Source: Candidatus Methanomethylicia archaeon (lineage in GTDB: Archaea > Thermoproteota > Methanomethylicia > CALHIW01). Taken from it: 7,634 bases of DNA. The notes under the pieces are model-generated. The model did not search any database. It was not told the DNA's origin and worked only from the letters and a program-made list of their open reading frames with translations. How positions within the stretch are numbered: the first letter of the stretch is position 1; the number at the start of each line of letters is the position of its first letter. This document shows positions 5,275 through 7,634 of the stretch, in pieces. Location: contig CALHIW010000048.1 in NCBI GenBank assembly GCA_938030905.1, forward strand, positions 1 through 7,634. The letters run 5' to 3'. The translations under genes were made by a program, and so were the position numbers.

Positions 5275-6680
5275 TGATAAGATCACCATTATTGAAGAGA
5301 TCTATTTCCTATAGAACTATTAGTGAAATATCAGGTCCAATACTAATAGTTAAAAATATATTTGATGCTGCATATGGTGAAATTGTTGAAATAGAGACTG
5401 GTTTTGGTGAAAAAAGAACAGGAACCGTGCTTGAAACTGGAGAAGGTTATGCTATTATCCAAGTTTTTGAAGGTACAAGAGGACTTGATATAAAAACATC
5501 CTCTGTACGATTTCTTGGAGAAACAGTGAAAATTCCGATTTCAAACGATGTCTTGGGAAGAATATTTGATGGTAAGGGTAAATTAATCGACGGCGGGCCC
5601 CCAATAATTGCTGATGAATACCTAGATATACATGGTTCACCGATAAATCCATCAGCAAGAGCTTATCCTCGTGAGTTTATAGAAACTGGAATCTCAGCTA
5701 TTGATGGTATGAATACCCTTTCACGTGGACAAAAGTTACCACTGTTTACTGGCTCAGGATTACCACATAATTTATTAGCTGCTCAAATTGTTAGACAAGC
5801 AAAAGTATTGGGTAAAGAAGAAAGCTTTGCTGTTGTTTTTGCTGCTATAGGTGTTACTACTGAGGAGGCGATGTTCTTTATGAGTGACTTTAAAGAGCAT
5901 GGTGCTCTTGAAAGAACCACAGCGTTTATTAATCTTGCTAATGCTCCCGCTATTGAACGTCTTCTAACACCTAAGCTAGCACTTACGGTAGCTGAATACT
6001 TGGCGTTTAGACAAGATATGCATGTTCTGGTTATTATATCTGATATGTTGAACTATGGTGAGGCTTTAAGGGAAATATCAGCGGCAAGAAATGAAGTTCC
6101 AGGTCGAAGAGGCTATCCAGGTTACTTGTATACTGATCTAGCTACAAATTACGAACGAGCAGGTAGGATTATAAACAGAAAGGGCTCAATAACATTAATG
6201 CCTATAGTTACAATGCCTGGAGACGATATAACTCATCCTGTAATCGATTTAACAGGTTACATTACTGAAGGTCAAATAATCCTAAGTAGGGCTCTTCATA
6301 GGAAAGGTATATATCCTCCAATTGATGTTTTACCCTCGCTTTCACGTTTAATGAAAGAGGCAATAGGCCGAGGAAGAACTAGAGAAGATCATAGATATGT
6401 AAGCGATCAAGCATACTATGCGTATGCAGAAGGTATAGATAATAGAGGTCTAGCTGCAGTTATTGGTGAAGAGGCATTAAGTGAAAGAGATAAATTGTAC
6501 TTGAAATTCGCAGATAGATTTGAAAGAGAATTCGTGAATCAAGGTTTATATGAAGATAGATCTATTGAAAAAACATTAGATTTGCTATGGAATTTAATAT
6601 CAGATCTTCCAGAAAGTGAACTTAAACGTATAGATCCCGAAATAATGAGAAAATATCATCCAAAATATATGCTTAAATAA
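5274..6680 (+). CDS. atpB: A-type ATP synthase regulatory/non-catalytic subunit B
   Basis: The 468-residue product alternates with subunit A in the hexameric head and supplies the non-catalytic nucleotide sites. It has an N-terminal beta-barrel (ISEISGPILIVKNI onward), GEGYAIIQVFEGTRGL near residues 55-70, and a degenerate P-loop region that reads LPLFTGSGLPHN (GSGLPHN at 160-166) with no GKT, as expected for a B subunit. EVPGRRGYPGY at 274-284 and TDLATNYERAGRI just after it are hallmark motifs, and the helical C-terminus contains the family's DRFEREFVNQG. The ATG shares one base with the atpA stop; GAGGT at 5260-5264 lies nine bases upstream as a Shine-Dalgarno site. Length is typical. The N-terminal leader (about 15 residues before ISEISGP) is short and basic, as in other archaeal B subunits. 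No oddities are seen. Confidence 0.98.
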   Translation: MIRSPLLKRSISYRTISEISGPILIVKNIFDAAYGEIVEIETGFGEKRTGTVLETGEGYAIIQVFEGTRGLDIKTSSVRFLGETVKIPISNDVLGRIFDGKGKLIDGGPPIIADEYLDIHGSPINPSARAYPREFIETGISAIDGMNTLSRGQKLPLFTGSGLPHNLLAAQIVRQAKVLGKEESFAVVFAAIGVTTEEAMFFMSDFKEHGALERTTAFINLANAPAIERLLTPKLALTVAEYLAFRQDMHVLVIISDMLNYGEALREISAARNEVPGRRGYPGYLYTDLATNYERAGRIINRKGSITLMPIVTMPGDDITHPVIDLTGYITEGQIILSRALHRKGIYPPIDVLPSLSRLMKEAIGRGRTREDHRYVSDQAYYAYAEGIDNRGLAAVIGEEALSERDKLYLKFADRFEREFVNQGLYEDRSIEKTLDLLWNLISDLPESELKRIDPEIMRKYHPKYMLK

Positions 6681-6695
6681 TAAACTTAGCTAAGT

Positions 6696-7331
6696 ATGTC
6701 ATTACTAGTATATAAGCCAACAAGAATGGAATTAATTGGAATGCGTAAACGTCTGAAACTTGCAAGAAGAGCACATGATTTACTTCGGGAAAAGCAAGAT
6801 GCCCTAATGATGGAATTTTTAAGCATAATCCAAAAGTACTTAGATTTAAGAAAACAAGTTGATTTTCTCCTCCAAAAAACATTTAAATCAGTAATTAAAG
6901 CTAAAATGAGTATTGGTATTAAAAATTTCTATGAAATCATTTATTCCTCTAATTTCAATGTAAAAACTAAAATAAAGCTTAGAAATATAATGGGGGTCTA
7001 TACACCAGTAATCGAGCTTATAAAATCTCAACCTACGCAAATACCATACAGCATTCATTATTCATCTTCTGCATTTGATGATGCATATGCTTTAGCTAAT
7101 AATACATTATTAGCTATTATTAAGATGGCCGAAGCAGAGTCTACCTTAAAAGCTCTTGCTGAAGAAATTAAATCGGTCAAAAGAAGAGTCAATGCGCTTG
7201 AATATGTTATAATTCCCAAAATTGAAAGAATAGTAAAAAATATTGAGCAGTACTTAAGTGAAAGAGAACGTGAAGACATTTTCAGAATAAAAAGATTAAT
7301 GTCTATAAGATCTAAATCCATTACTGCTTAG
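6696..7331 (+). CDS. atpD: A-type ATP synthase subunit D (central rotor shaft)
   Basis: The 211-residue product is the central shaft that turns inside the A3B3 head. It shows the classic two long helices of subunit D: an N-terminal helix starting KPTRMELIGMRKRLKLA (about 7-23) and running through HDLLREKQDAL, and a C-terminal helix with KRRVNALEYVIIPKIERI (about 163-180), which is the family signature; a less conserved middle section links them. The conserved KPTR start fixes the ATG at 6696, with ATG at 6726 much less likely. The gene starts 15 bases after atpB but has no Shine-Dalgarno site. Instead the perfect 12-base palindrome ACTTAGCTAAGT (6684-6695) lies directly before the start. The last 11 bases overlap the oppositely oriented NAC gene. 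No further atp gene follows, so the operon ends here. Confidence 0.95.
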   Translation: MSLLVYKPTRMELIGMRKRLKLARRAHDLLREKQDALMMEFLSIIQKYLDLRKQVDFLLQKTFKSVIKAKMSIGIKNFYEIIYSSNFNVKTKIKLRNIMGVYTPVIELIKSQPTQIPYSIHYSSSAFDDAYALANNTLLAIIKMAEAESTLKALAEEIKSVKRRVNALEYVIIPKIERIVKNIEQYLSEREREDIFRIKRLMSIRSKSITA

Positions 7332-7634
7332 ATTTTAATAGTAAGATTGCTCGTGCAAGATCTCCTTCTGTTTCAATAAGTGCCTTTTTCGCCTCCTCAA
7401 ATGATACTCCAGTTTGATAAGCTACAAGTCTTATATCCTCGTCAGGTACTTCCTCCTTCTTAATTTCTAGTAATCTTTCAGTCTCCTTGCCGGATACTTG
7501 ATAGAATTTTTCTCCGCCATAATTCATTAGAGTAACATGGGGATTCTGTATAATTAATTCCCTATCATCAAATTTCAAGATAACTTCTTTTACTCCGCTG
7601 ATTTCTTCAATATTTAGCCCGATTCTTTGAGCAA
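7321..7634 (-). CDS. nac: Nascent polypeptide-associated complex (NAC) protein, 3' part
   Basis: The C-terminal 103 residues of an archaeal NAC protein are visible; the start lies beyond the right edge. The frame is open past 7578, where only a TTG occurs, and continues as AQRIGLNIEEISGVKEVIL, so the TTG is not the start. NAC binds near the ribosomal tunnel exit and shields emerging chains; in archaea it acts as a homodimer. The visible NAC domain runs from GLNIEEISGVKEV through ELIIQNPHVTLMNYGGEKFYQVSG, where strand pattern and NPxVT are typical. The last 40 residues form a UBA domain (DIRLVAYQTGVSFEEAKKA and EGDLARAILLL). The stop codon at 7321-7323 lies inside atpD, so the two genes converge and overlap by 11 bases and may form opposing transcripts at their ends. 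No promoter can be seen. Confidence 0.92.
   Translation of the reverse strand, partial: AQRIGLNIEEISGVKEVILKFDDRELIIQNPHVTLMNYGGEKFYQVSGKETERLLEIKKEEVPDEDIRLVAYQTGVSFEEAKKALIETEGDLARAILLLKSKQ

Noticed and set aside
7576..7578. TTG as the start of the NAC gene
   Set aside because: The upstream codons continue the conserved NAC N-terminal pattern to the edge of the window.

Overview
The window comes from an archaeon, most likely a thermophilic member of the Thermoproteota (Crenarchaeota). The marker genes are archaeal: an A-type (A/V-type) ATP synthase cluster, a UPF0147-family protein and an archaeal nascent-polypeptide-associated complex (NAC) protein. Promoters have archaeal TATA boxes. The atp genes are fairly A+T-rich (about 38% G+C by hand count in a 120-base stretch of atpA). 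The phylum is inferred mainly from the compact E-F-A-B-D order without subunit C; I cannot name a genus.

Layout. Bases 1-130 are an almost G- and T-free, A+C-rich tract. Bases 193-453 encode a UPF0147 protein with its own TATA box and Shine-Dalgarno site. Bases 454-1080 hold no convincing gene: a possible weak terminator, an orphan TATA-like box followed by a broken reading frame, then a second A+C-rich tract (about 748-1040). Bases 1083-2119 on the minus strand hold a decayed DDE-type insertion-sequence transposase, still readable in pieces but broken by stops and frame changes. Its start lies only about 50 bases from the start of the ATP synthase operon, which runs on the plus strand from 2169 to 7331 in the order H, E, F, A, B, D. 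At the right edge, a partial NAC gene on the minus strand converges on atpD and overlaps it by 11 bases.

Function. A and B form the A3B3 catalytic head, D and F the central rotor shaft, and E and H the coiled-coil peripheral stalks. The membrane parts (subunit I/a and ring subunit K/c) and rotor connector C are not in the window and must lie elsewhere or be absent. Genes H to B are tightly coupled by overlaps or short gaps, with SD-like sites for E, F, A and B; atpD has none.

Novelty. I see no new multi-gene system. The most interesting part is the non-housekeeping stretch 454-2168: strand-asymmetric A+C tracts, a dead transposon abutting the atp promoter, and two matching inverted repeats, one of which overlaps the presumed atp TATA box.
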